From NCBI RefSeq assembly GCF_018812025.1, contig NC_063052.1, positions 26,175,726 through 26,239,725 on the forward strand: a DNA stretch of 64,000 bases, given 5' to 3'. Each line of letters begins with the position of its first letter. Position 1 is the stretch's first letter. Shown piece by piece: positions 1 through 13,400 of this stretch. The notes under the pieces were generated by a model. It saw only the letters and a list, made by a program, of their open reading frames with translations. It was not told where the DNA came from and did not search any database. The position numbers were made by a program, and so were the translations under genes. The DNA comes from Megalobrama amblycephala (Eukaryota; Chordata; Actinopteri; Cypriniformes; Xenocyprididae).

Positions 1-475
1 AAGAGACACGATCGCTTTATATGATGAACTATATATTATTTATATCATTTTTCTCTTATATTATATTATTACTGTTTGATTAGTGAACATATAAATTTGG
101 TAAATGAAAGCTCAAGCTTGGTTGCTTTACGTGCTTGAAAAAATATTTTTTATTTTAGTTAACGATAATAACCCTGGTCAATACAAGTTTTTAAACAATA
201 ATTTGCCCTTTAAACATTTATTCACCTTCATGTCATTCCAAACCTGTAACACAAAAAGAGAGGTTAAGCATAATATCAGGGCAGCTATTCACAAACATTC
301 ACTTTCAATGTTGACCAGGTGCTGTCAAGCACAAAAAGTACCATAAGTATTGTAATTTGTACACTATATCTCAAATCTACTAAAGTCTAATGAGGATGAA
401 GAAATGATGACAGAATGCTTCTTAAAATCTCAATTTCACTGTTTTTTTTTTTTCTCTTCCCCATCTCATCTGTAG

Positions 476-632
476 CTCAAATGTTAGTGAAGTCACTGTC
501 ACAATCGCAGGGTCTGTCTGCGATGTCCAGTCAGCTAGTGAGTCGCAAATCATCTGTGTGACCAACTCTCAGCCCAGATCCCAAGAAACTCAAGTGCGAG
601 TCCAGCTGGGGAACAGAGGAATTGCCAGAATG
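476..632 (+). CDS. pkhd1l1: Gene 1 exon 1: C-terminal end of an IPT/TIG domain
   Basis: Residues 1-52 of the visible protein. It reads as beta strands with two cysteines (GSVCDVQ, IICVTN), the usual end of an IPT/TIG immunoglobulin-like fold, and lies just before the first G8 domain, where family members carry their last IPT repeat. Acceptor tgtag at 471-475, donor GT at 633. The first base completes a codon begun upstream of the window. Confidence 0.8.
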
Positions 633-1364
633 GTAATATCAAATGTGATATAAATATATTTGATCTTCTTAAACAGCACAGTGACAAACTAAATACTTAT
701 TTATTCTCATTATAGATATATTATTAAATATTAATAATAAAGTTATAAAATATTTATTGTGAATATTTACATTTACACTCACTGCCAGGAATGTCTCTTC
801 TCTCTCAGAATAATGCTACCTTCTTCTACATTGACGTATGGTCATCTCCATATACATGGGGTGGTCTCTCCCCTCCTGAGGAGGGCACGTTTGCTGTAAT
901 CACTCCTGGCCAGACCATCCTTCTGGACACCAGCACCCCAGTCCTTAAGATGCTCCTTATCCAGGGTATGCTCATATAGACAAATATTGTCTTTATTAAA
1001 CAAAGCCTTGGTACACTTACACTCACAATTTTGTGAATGTCTCTTTTCTGTTAAGGCGGGCGACTGATTTTTGATGAGGCAGATATTGAGCTGCAGGCAG
1101 AGAATATTCTGATTACAGATGGTGGAGCACTGCAGATCGGAACAGAGCAGGCACCCTTCCAGCACAAGGCCATCATCACACTGCATGGACACCTGCGTTC
1201 TACAGAACTTCCTGTCTATGGCACCAAAACCCTGGCTGTCAGAGAAGGGGTGTTGGACCTGCATGGTATTCAAATAAACAACACTATGCAGTTCAAATTA
1301 ATTTTTAGTGAATTCTATTTATATTAAATATTTATAAAAATAAACAAATACAAGAAGAAGAAGA

Positions 1365-1422
<58 letters not shown>

Positions 1423-4400
1423 AGATGTACCTGATACTATAATTTATTATTATTATTACTTTTGTGTTTGTAACTGGACTAAAGTAACAGAAACCTCAGA
1501 GATACTGGAAAATTTGCATCTAAAAGACCACAAAGTCAGAAACACAATCCCTAGAAAATGAAGTAATCCTTACAAATATAGATATGACCTACATAACATT
1601 CCCAGAAGGCTCAGTTAAGTCAGAAAGCCCCTTTGGTGGGCTTCACAGAAGTACTAAATTTCCCTGATACAGACACCATAGTGCGTAATCACTTCCCTGC
1701 AGTGAGAGGTTTTGTTCAGGGCTTAACTACAATCCTGCTTCTCCAGGAATCCCCGTCCCTATGCCATGGACTCGCCTTTCTCAGACTGCACAAAACGGCT
1801 CCAACACGCTGACACTGATGGATGCCGTCACCTGGAAGACTGGCGACGAAATTGTCATTGCTTCCACGGGGCATAGGTATTGATGCACCACCCAAACCTA
1901 CAGTGAAACTTGGTTTCAGGTTGATTTAATTGAAGCCACTGATATGGAAGTAAAATAATGCCATATGTTTTTGAAACAAAAAGCATCTTGAATTGCACTA
2001 CTTGAAAAAATATGCGTTGCATTAACCGTGCTTGTTTTTAATGCATTGTATTTTTAGGGCTTGCATTTTTATGGGCTAAAATTCAACATGGTTGTATATT
2101 TAAGCTGTGAATATTTCCATTCAAAACATTTCAAACACATTTTCATTGTTAAAAATGCAATAATCCATATTCATCTTACAGATTTCACTTCCAAAATGTT
2201 TAAAAATACAACCTATAATATTCAGCAGGCAATTTAGGAAAAGCAGTAGAGTACCAAGCATAATCTTCATCTGCTGTTAGTTGACCTCTCCAGCAGGTGG
2301 TGCAAGCACATGTTGATGAAGAGCAGAGCAACAGTTAGAGCAAGTCATTAATTTCATTCATTAAAATGGATTTACATTAATGGAGCTAGCGGTAAGTGCA
2401 AGTGTGATGATTATCAGGGCCAGTATATATGCAGAAAAGCTGATAAAGACACAAAAGTTGTTTACATTTAATTTAATGTCTTCACTGTTACTTTCCCTGA
2501 CGTAGTGCGCAAAGTTTGACGCTAAGCGTTTCCCAGTGTAATATTGGCATAAAGTTGGCTTGACATTGGACGGTCGGTATTCGCAAATTTAGGGATCGTC
2601 TCTAAAGTTACACACGACATTTCTAACTTCAATAGCATATGAAGAGAATTACTTACAGTCATGAAACCAACTGTAAAGTGTTCATGTAGGTTTCAGGTAT
2701 GATGCACATCTTTTAGATTCTTGATATTGAATAAAATAAACTGTCAAGTCATATGTAAATAACGTTATATATTTCACTTAGCCTATTGTTTGCTCATACA
2801 ACAAAATATACCATAATTTAAAGCTCTATAGTATTTGAAGAGAATGAATTACAGTCTGTAAATTGTGCATGTAGGTGTGATACACAACTTTTAGACTTGA
2901 TAATAAATGTAAGCTTATGCAGTAGTAAAAAATTAGCAATTTTTTTTATGTTTATTTTATTAAATATAAAAAATCTAAAAGGTGAGCATCATGCTTGACA
3001 CCTACACGAGCACATTACAGTTTATGACTGTTTGTCAATATCTTCAAATAATATTGAAGTTAGAAATGTGTACACCAATGTCGTATGTAATTTCAGTGAC
3101 GTTCCATAAATTTGTAAATATGGACCATCCAATGTCAAGCCAACTTTATGCAAGTATTTCACTGGGAAAGACTTAGTATCAAACTTTATACGTTACGTCC
3201 ATATTCTGATTCCACCTGCTTGCCTGTAGCCTATATAGTATAGTATAGGTGCGAATTCAGTGGTCTTTTATATCACTGTATTTAGTCTATAAAGATAAGT
3301 TAAAGGTGCTAAAGAGGATGTTTTGTTTTATACATTTTTTGCAATATTACTTGAAACTGTCTTTACTAACTGATAAAAGACTATTTATTAGGTGCACTGA
3401 AAGGAATAATATTAATATACATCATCTGTGCACGAGGTAGGGCCTTAAAAACATCAGCCAATCGTTAACGCGATCATCGCGTAAACGATTGGCCCTCTGG
3501 CTTGTCAGTCACTGCCATGATGTTCCTCGTGCGAGATTACGTTCCTTGGGAAAGACGTGCGTGGCTGCGCGCTCCAGTAACTTTCCACACTCTACAGGCG
3601 CCGCATGCAATGTTTTTGTCAGGAGACAGGAGTAACAACTGCAGATTATGAGTTATCTGCGGTGAGTCCGACATAATGAATCCACTAACACGACACAGCG
3701 AATGGTAAACACTCGTGTTCAAATACTTTGTTTTGGGAGGCGTTCCCTCGAAATGAGCTGTGAAGGAGGGGGGTTCCCTCCTTACGCATTGTTCTTACGC
3801 ATGCGCTCATTTCAAAAACTCACTAACAGTCTTTGGTTTCTCAGTCGACGAAAAAAACCTATTTAGCACTTTAAGCGTTCTATACGTCCCGACAGCAAGG
3901 GAATCCTGGAGTATGATGTATTGAGGGAAACCCCAGTACTGCAGCACAGCTGCGATATAAAGTTAAGGAAAGTTATATGTCTATCTCAGATTTAACATTT
4001 GAACTGTACATCAGCATCGGGGAATAACGTTATAATCTTGTTCACTGTAGAGAAAGCTGCTTAGATCGAGGCTACACAGGGAAAGTAACAGTGAAGACAT
4101 TGAATTAAGTGTAAACACAACTTTTATGTCTTTATCAGCATTTCTGCATATATACTGGCCCTGATAATCATCACACATGCACTTAACGCTAGCTCCATTT
4201 AATGTAAATCCATTTTAATGAATGAAATTAATGACTTGCTCTAACTGTTGCTCTGCTCTTCATTAACACACGCTTGCACCACCTGCTGGAGAGGTCGACT
4301 AACAGCAGATGATGATTATGCTTGGTACTCTACTGCTATTCCTGAAGTTCCCGGATGTGAAATGTTGAAATTTGTGGACGCGAAATAAAATGTACAGAAA

Positions 4401-7400
4401 ATTGCCTGCTGAATATTATTGGTTGTATTTTTAAACAGAATGAATATTTTGGAAATTAAATCTGAAAGATGAATATGGATTATTGCATTTTTAACAATAA
4501 AAATGTGTGTGAACTGTTTTGAATTGAAATATTCACAGCTTAAATATACAACCATGTTGAATTTCAGCCCATAAAAATGCAAGCCCTAAAAATACAATGC
4601 ATTGAAATACAAGCATGGTTAATGCAACGCATATTTTTTCAAGTAGTGCAATTGAAGATACTTTTTGTTTCAAAAACATACTGCATTATTTTACTTCCAT
4701 TCACTGACTTGCTACAGAAACTGAACTACATCAGTGTAGGAACAAGGGCCAAGGAAATGAAAAATGGTGCAATTGTTCTCTATAAAATGGTCCCAAATTA
4801 ATTAATTTCACTAAAAAAAAAGTATAAATATTTTTGCATTTTTAGGTGCTATCATTCTATTTGTTTAGGGGTAAAAAACTAAATTAAAAAACTTACTGTT
4901 TAAATTGTTCTTGCCCAAATTGAATATGCTAAATGCTATAAAAATATGCTAATAATGATTCTAAAAAATATATGAGTTGTCAGTGCTAATGATAATAATA
5001 AGAAATATGTTTTGTCTGAATTTACAGACACAGTCAGCAAGAGAATGAATTGATGAGAATTGCCTCAGTTTCAGCTGATGGTAGGACCCTTACACTGACT
5101 GAACCACTGAGATATACTCATCTGGGTGTGTCTGTTACGCTGCCTGATGGGACAGTTTTTGAAGCAAGAGCAGAGGTCGGCCTTCTTACCAGAAACATTG
5201 TTGTCCGTGGATCCAACAACATGGAGTGGAACGATCAGATTGCAGCTTGTCCTGCTGGATTCAACACAGGTTTGGATGTTACTTCCTCAGCTGTGGATGG
5301 AAAGACAGACAGCTGAAAGTCTTTTTATCAAATTGTATGAATGCTTTTGCTTACAGGGGAATTTGCCACCCAGACTTGTTTCCAGGGTAGGTTTGGAGAA
5401 GAAGTAGGAAGTGACCAGTTTGGTGGCTGCATCATGTTCCACGCACCACAACCAAACCAAAATCTGGCAATTGGCAGAATTGAATATGTTGAGGTAAACA
5501 TTCATTTTGTTTCAAAATCATTTGTTTCAAAACCCTTGGAGACCTTTAAGGATAAATATTATCCATGAAATTCAATCATGCATTATGTTTGTCATTATCC
5601 TCCTTCAGCTCTTCAATGTTGGACAGGCGTTCCGTCTGGGACGCTACCCAATCCACTGGCATCTAATGGGTGATGTTAAGTTTAAGTCATATGTGCGTGG
5701 ATGTGGCATCCACCAGTCCTACAACCGTGCCGTCACCATCCACAACACCCATAACCTGCTGGTGGAGCGTAATGTCATCTACAATATCATGGGTGGAGCC
5801 TTTTTTATTGAGGACGGCATTGAGACTGGCAACATCCTGCAGTACAACCTGGCGGTATTTGTAAAACAGAGCACCAGTTTGCTAAATGACGATGTAACTC
5901 CAGCTGCATTCTGGGTCACTAACCCTAATAACACCATTAGGCACAATGCTGCAGCTGGTGGGACGCACTTCGGCTTCTGGTACCGCATGCATGATCATCC
6001 CGACGGCCCTTCATATAACGCTAACATCTGTCAAAAGAGAGTACCTCTGGGACAGTTCTTCAACAATACGGTGCATTCGCAGGGCTGGTTTGGCTTGTGG
6101 ATCTTCCAAGAGTTTTTCCCCATGCGTTCTGGCAGCTGCGGCTCCTCAACACCAGTGCCAGCAGTCTTCCGCCGCTTCACTTCCTGGAACAACGAGAAAG
6201 GTGCAGAATGGGTAAATGTAGGAGCAGTTCAGTTCAGCGAGTTCCTAATGGTCAATAATGAGAAGGCAGGAGTGGAGGCCAAGAGGATCATCCAGCCGTA
6301 TGTCAGCGGATGGGGACTGGATGGAGGGGCGGCTGTGGTCAACAGCACCATGGTGGGTCACGTGGATGAGCTGGGGCTGGGGAGCGACTACTGCACAGCT
6401 CGTGGTGTCGTCCTGCCCCTGGATGATGGTATGAGCGTCATCAACACCAAGTTTGTGAACTTCGACCGTCCATCGTGTGCTGCAGTCGGGGTGGCAGAAA
6501 TAGTTGGAACCTGCATGTTCCGCTGTGGAGGCTGGAGCGCGAGGTTCAGTGGGATCCAGTACTATCAGTCGCCCAACAAGGCCTGGTTCAGATGGGAGCA
6601 TGAGGTGGCGCTAGTAGATACTGATGGGTCCCTGACAGGTATAGAAACATTAGATATTACAGTATATAGATACATGATAACTTAAAAAAAAAAACAATAT
6701 CTTAATGGATATGTAGGTTTATCGGCATGGTAAAATTCAAACTTTACATTGACAAAGCATCGGTTACTTAAAGAAAAAGAAAACAAAAGCAAATAATGAA
6801 TATCAATATTTTATATTTCTGAAAAGGCAACATTAGCTACAAGGTGGTACCAAGGAATAACCTGCTTGACCCAAGACGCTGCTTTCCGGGAACAGAATGG
6901 AGTGTTGGCGTCCCTGCTGCAGTGTGTGACAACACCATTAACTTCCACCGCATGGTCGTCAACAATCCCTCACCGCCTTCACTTCAAGCTAAAGATGTGA
7001 TTCTGACCAACTCATATGGTAGGATGAAATAATCTGTGTAAAATGTGTGCGCATATGTTAGACATGTTTCTATATACAATTGACTCTTTCTGTATGTTCT
7101 GGGAATGTTAGTAAAAAATCTTAAAAAATCTTTTTTCGTTGCAAGATGTGCATGTTTACATAGGAAAAACATGAATGAATGAAAAAAAAAAAATTCTGCA
7201 CAGTGTGTACGGAACCGCACTGAACAATTTTAACATGCATCAGAGATGTTTCTTTCTTCTGTATGTGCGACACAGGGAAAGCGGTACAAGACTCGATTCA
7301 TTCATGTTGCCAGATCTTGCTAGAAAAAAAGCAAACAAGAACAAGCCCACAATAAACCGAAATAAATCCAAATGCTTTATGCTGAAAATAAGACCAAAAT

Positions 7401-10400
7401 ATCATGACCCGCACCTGTTCACTTTAATAACTCAATCGCTGGATGAGCCAAGCTTAAACAACAAGCCCAAAAATGCTTATAGCCTAATAAGTGGCGAAGG
7501 CAACACTGCAAGAGCGCACTCTATGAAGCAGCCTTTACAAGCATAAACATAACACTATGCCTCTGTCGACTGTGCTTTAGCTAAATGTTGAACATAATAT
7601 TGAGTCTTTTGTCGATGTAATATTTGGTCAGAATAGCATAGACCAAACATGTGAGAGACCAGAACTTTGCTATGGTTACCACGGTGTCAGTTTCGGGAGT
7701 GAGTCGTGTTCCGTACACACATGAAACGATAATTTAGGGGACTCTTTCCTATTCCATACACTAACATTGGGGGAGCATTCTTTGTTTGTTGGGTTGAAGT
7801 GAGCTGTGATGATTAGAAAGCCTCTTGGTTGGCATAGTAACTCTCTGTGTCACACCTCTCTTTAGGAACATGTGTGGTTCCTTTCGTCAAAAAACTTGTG
7901 ACCCACACATTTGGCTGGATGGCAATGCTGCCCACAGGCCAAACCTATAACTGGTACTTTGATGGTGCTTCCCAAATCACCAACATCTCATACAATGGAA
8001 TGGTCTACGGTTTTCGGGTAAAGTATGCACATTACACATTACTAAGTAATTCAATGTGCATTCAAACGAAAAGTTGATTTTTTTTTTTCTTTTTGCATGA
8101 CAGCCTGGTCAATGAAAAATATGCCTTTATGTTCCATTCAATTAAGATTAGTATTTATTAGCATGTTATTTTTTTCCCTCTCTTTATACATGACAGCCAG
8201 AAAATTATATAATCATGAATCACAACCTGACTCAGACACCTGACCGCTTCCGCATTATAGATGACAGGAATGGTTCCTCTCAGCCCCTGAACCCCACTGC
8301 AAATGTAAATGGGGACTGGTACTTCAACCAGTCATCCAGAAACCTCTATTACATGGGTAAAACTACTTATCTATTCACCCAAGACATCTATGTTATCTTT
8401 GTATTTAAAAAGGACACATACAGTATCAAGCTCAAAGCTGCTCAGTACTGTGCAAAGAATTAAAGATTTTGAGTTTTGCATCTACAGTGTCTGGAAGAGA
8501 CCGTCTGACTAGCCGGAGAAGGAGGAACAGTGTGGACCGCTCAACTGTAGACAGATCGTTGGACTTTAGGGTGTATCAGTGTTACTATCCCAACTGTATC
8601 TCTCCATCTGTTCCTGTAGTCACTCCAGTCACATCCAACACAACCGGCCGCAGACCTGCAAACTATGTGTATGTTACCAAACACACACAGCATTTTTTTT
8701 AATATAATGATAATAATCTCTCTTCTATAATAATAAACATATATTAAATCTGTTTAGTTTAACTAATGAAACATATCCTGTTGGGTTTAGTCTCTGGTCA
8801 AATACATCATTTTGGCGGTCAAGCTCAGAGAACAACTTCAGTGTGCCACAAGAAGGCTCTGATGTGGTCATTCCAGTTGGTAAGCATCTCTAATGTGACA
8901 AATCACAAGCAAAGACAGAAAGAAAAAGCTATTCAGCATTATGATATGCCATTTTCATTGAAGTGCCCCTATTATGCTTTTTTGGATATTACCTTTAAGA
9001 TGTTTGTGAATGTAAAAGGTCTGCAAAGTTTAAAAGATCAAAGTGGACAGTTAATGGAGTTGTTGTCTAGTAAAAGAAAGGACTGATTCTGAACTGTCTG
9101 AAATGCTTGAAACTACATAAGTTTGTAACAAAATTGGATGATGCCAGCCTGTGGTCTTTATTGGCTGCACGTGAACAACATCTACTTTGACCCTCAAACA
9201 CTGTAGTTGAAGCTGAGGCTTAGAGTTTGTTTTGTGTTGAGAAGACACCATTTTCTGTGCTGCAAATTTGCTTGCACTTCCAAGCAATGAGAACTCAGTC
9301 TAAAATTGATTTGGTAAAACTGACACTGTCATTACTGTTTGTATCACTATCTATACAAATGTTGAGGAAGCCTCTGGAGCTAAAATTCAGATATGGTAAT
9401 AGACTGTATATAATCACAATAGATTGGGCCATCTGACCAATTAGAGCAGACTAGACTCTCGGAAAGGAGGGTTTTAGTGAGACCAAATTCTTTAGTTTTT
9501 GACCTTGGATGCATGTAAACCTATTGTAGGAGACCTCCAAAACAAATAGCATAATAGGGACACTTTAAACCCTACAGTGGCCCAAAATAATTAAAAATGT
9601 CCCGTTCTGTCTCAAGGCATTTGGATGGTTGTGGATGTTGTAGTCCCCTCCCTGAACAAGCTGAAAATAGTTGGAGTTCTGGAGATTCCAGACGCAAACA
9701 ATGGCACCTCCTCCAGCAGTGTTTCTCAATATAATAACATTGTTCTGAATGCCACATACATCTCCATTCAAGTAAGCACATAACTACATTCAAATTGCAT
9801 CTTTCTGCTATAGGCATCTTAGGATTATTACACCAAAACACAACCAGACTCATCCTGTGTGCTAATTTCACTTACTTTTGTCTGTATTAAAGACATTAAT
9901 TCTATCTGTACATGTTCATTCAATCAGGGTGGACGTTTGATTGCTGGGTGGCCTGATGAACCTTTCAGAGGTCAACTACAGATCATACTGAGAGGAAGCC
10001 ATTCCACACCAGACTGGCTATTACCATCGGGACCAAACCAAGGGTCCAAAGTTCTAGGTAAATCAACATCAATAAAAATCTCATTATTGATAATTGACTG
10101 CATCAGAGACATTCCTGTTAGTCATTCGCCAACTTAAAAGTGTTGATTTGAGTGGAAACATTGTCTTCAAGGTGTGTTTGGATCTCTTGACCTTTATGGT
10201 ATGCCACACAACGTGTATCACACTAAGCTGGCTAGCACGTCCCAGGCAGGAAACAGCACTCTCTCTCTACAGGAATCTGTGGACTGGAAGGTCAGAAGCT
10301 TTTTTAAAAATGATAAACAAACAAACAAATAAACAAAAAAGAACAGAGATCTTAAAAGAACTAATTAAAACTTTTTTGTGTGATTTGGTGACGCCATTTA

Positions 10401-13400
10401 GATTCCAAGCTGCATTTGTGCTCTGAACCATAACACAATTTGATTACCTCCAGGTTGGGGAGAAGATCCTGCTGTCCACCACCAGCTATGACCCTTGGCA
10501 GACAGAAATCCGCACCATCACTGCAATCTCAGATTATGGCAGAACACTGACTCTGGACCAGCCTTTATCATACACACACATCGGTTAGTCCCCTAGATTA
10601 AAGATAATACCATTATAATGTAAATAGGCATTATGCTGTATCTAAAAGCTGTTAAAAATATGTACACAAATATACAGTCATGTGAAAAAGAAAGTACACT
10701 CTTTTGAATTCTGTTTTGTATCAGGACATAATAAATAATCATATGGTCTTTAGCAGGTCTTAAACTTAGGTAAATACAACCCCAGATGAACAACAACACA
10801 TAATATTACACCATGTCATTATTTATTTTACAAAAATAAAGCCAAATCTTTATCAGTCTCTAACATCATTTTGGAGGAATTCTGACCCACTATTCTTTAC
10901 AACATTGCTTCAGTTCATTGAGGTTTGTAGGCATCTGTTTGTGCACACCTCTCTAGAGATCCCGCCACAGTATCTGTGCTTGGGATCATTCTCCTGTTAG
11001 ATGACCCATGACCCAGATGGCCTCATATTTGACTCTAGAATACTGAGGTATGCAGAGGAGTTCATGGTTGACTCAATGACTGCCCAAAAGACATTGTTCC
11101 AGAAGTCTTGTGGTTTGTTCAGATGCAACTTTGCAAAAAGAAAGCAGAAGAGGCATTCTCCTGGCAACCCTTTCAAGCTATACTTGTTCAGTCTTTTTCT
11201 ATTTGTGCTGTCATGAACTTTAACAATTTCCTGTAGAGTCTGAGATGTAGCTCTTGGGTTTTTTGCAGTTTCTTTGATCAGTGAGTGCACAGTCTGACCT
11301 TGTGGTGAATTTGCTTAGATGTCCACTCCTGGAAAGATTGTCAACTGTCTTGAATGTTTTCCACTTGTGAATAATCTTCCTCAGTGTAGAATGATGGACT
11401 TCAAATTGTTTGGAAATGGCCTTGGAACCCTTCCTAGATTGATGGGCAGCTACAATTGCTTCTCTAAGATCATTGCTGATGTCTTTCCTCCTTAGCATTG
11501 TGTTAACACACACCTGAATGCTCAAGACCAGCAAACTGCCAAAATGTTTGCTTTTACAGAGTTGGTCATGCTTGCTGATGATCAATTAATCAAGGGCATT
11601 TGATTAGCATCGCCTGTGGCCTCTCCATTTTTGCCTAGTTTTTGTTAAATAAACCATGACACAGTGTAATATGTCATGTGTTGTTATTCATTTGAGGTTG
11701 TATTTACCTCATTTAAAACCTACCAAGGACCAGATTATTTTTTTTAGTATATCCTGATGCGTAATATGCATACCTACCTAAAGTTTTTTGGGTGTGCACA
11801 CATTTTCTCATCTGATATGTGAAACCATAGAATTCAAAAGGGTGTACTTTCTTTTTCACATGACTGTAAATCTATTAATAATTATTTGTAATATTTTATT
11901 AACGGTAGTGTCATTTATTCCTATGATGGCAAAGCTGAATTTTAAGCAGCAGTTACTCCAGTCTTCATTCTAATATTCTGATTTGGTGCTCAAGAAACAT
12001 TTCTTAGTGTTAAAAAACAGTTATGCTGCTTAATTTTTTGTGAAAACAATGATACAGTTTTACATACAGAAATACATAAAGTAACATTATAAATGCTTTA
12101 CTGTCACTTTTGATAAATTTAATGAATTCTTGCTCAATACGTTTTAATTTCAATAAAAAAAAAAATAAAAAAAAAATTAATTAACCCTTAAATGCATGAG
12201 TGTTTCGCCAATCATTCTTACATATTCGGGTCTTTATCGATCTAACAAGGAAGGATCTCTACCTGTCGCGATAATATAAAAGTTCTCTGATATTAGAGTA
12301 ACAATTACAGAAGAATAAAATAAAGCATATTTTGTTACCTTTTGGAGCTTGAAAGGGCTCCGTTTGAGCAGATGTTTTATGCCATCCCCACTGTCCTCGT
12401 CAGAACTCATTTCCCAGTAAATTCAGCAAATAATAGGCTAGTTTTATGTTTGAGGTCACGAATATGAGCCCATTCGCGATCTCAAACGTATTCTCAAAAC
12501 TATATAATTTTCAACATCTTCAAAATCAATATTTCGATCGCTAACAGCTTCACCAGATCCATCCTGTAACAGTTACAGTCATGGTTGCGTTCAGTATTGC
12601 TCTTCAGTAAATCGCTAAACCATTTCATGTTTTTCTTATTATTTCGTTTTCTGTCTGAATGAGTCATCACTTCATCACTGTGTATCAGACATTGCCACCT
12701 TGTGGAATAAAGGTTAATTGCACTTATTCCGTCATCTAAGATTCAATTATTGTTGTGAAGAAAAAATATATGTACACTCATACACACCTCGGGTCATTAG
12801 CGACCCTGTACAATTTTTACAAAAAATGAATACAAAAATAGGCATTCTTTTATAATTTTATGATTTTTTTCTTGTTATATTCTTTATAATGAATTGATTG
12901 AGGAATACCAAGAAGGTTGATGTCTAACTTTAAAAAATGAATGAGGAGGAGGGTAGTGAATGAGGTATGCATTTAAGGGTTAAATTAATATTAAATGTAT
13001 TTGGTCATATAGGGGAGAGCTACAGTGTGCCAGGTACTTCAAGAAGTTATCAGCTTGCAGGCAATGTGGCTTTACTGACCAGAAACATTAAGATCATTGG
13101 TCAGGAGTATCCAGAACTGTACACACAGTCTTATGGAGCCAGAGTGCTGGTGGGGAGCTTCTCCAGCGGAGGAATTGATTACAGAGGTATAATCTTTATA
13201 AAATACTCACGTTGGGACTCATTCATTAAAACACAATCAGGACAAATCACATGCAAAACCACTCTTACATAAATTGCTGCATTCAATTAAATGGGACATT
13301 TTGTGTATAAATGTATATATGATTTAATCATGGATATGATTTAATTACCTAGAAGATGAGAAAAAGCAGAAAATAGTAATGTTTTGTAGTTTTAATAAAA

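Noticed and set aside
6245..6601. 118-residue minus-strand frame
   Set aside because: Shadow of gene 1 exon 7, which has conserved coding content on the + strand.
7175..7546. 123-residue plus-strand frame in intron 8
   Set aside because: No recognisable domain, low-complexity composition, and it overlaps a probable MITE.
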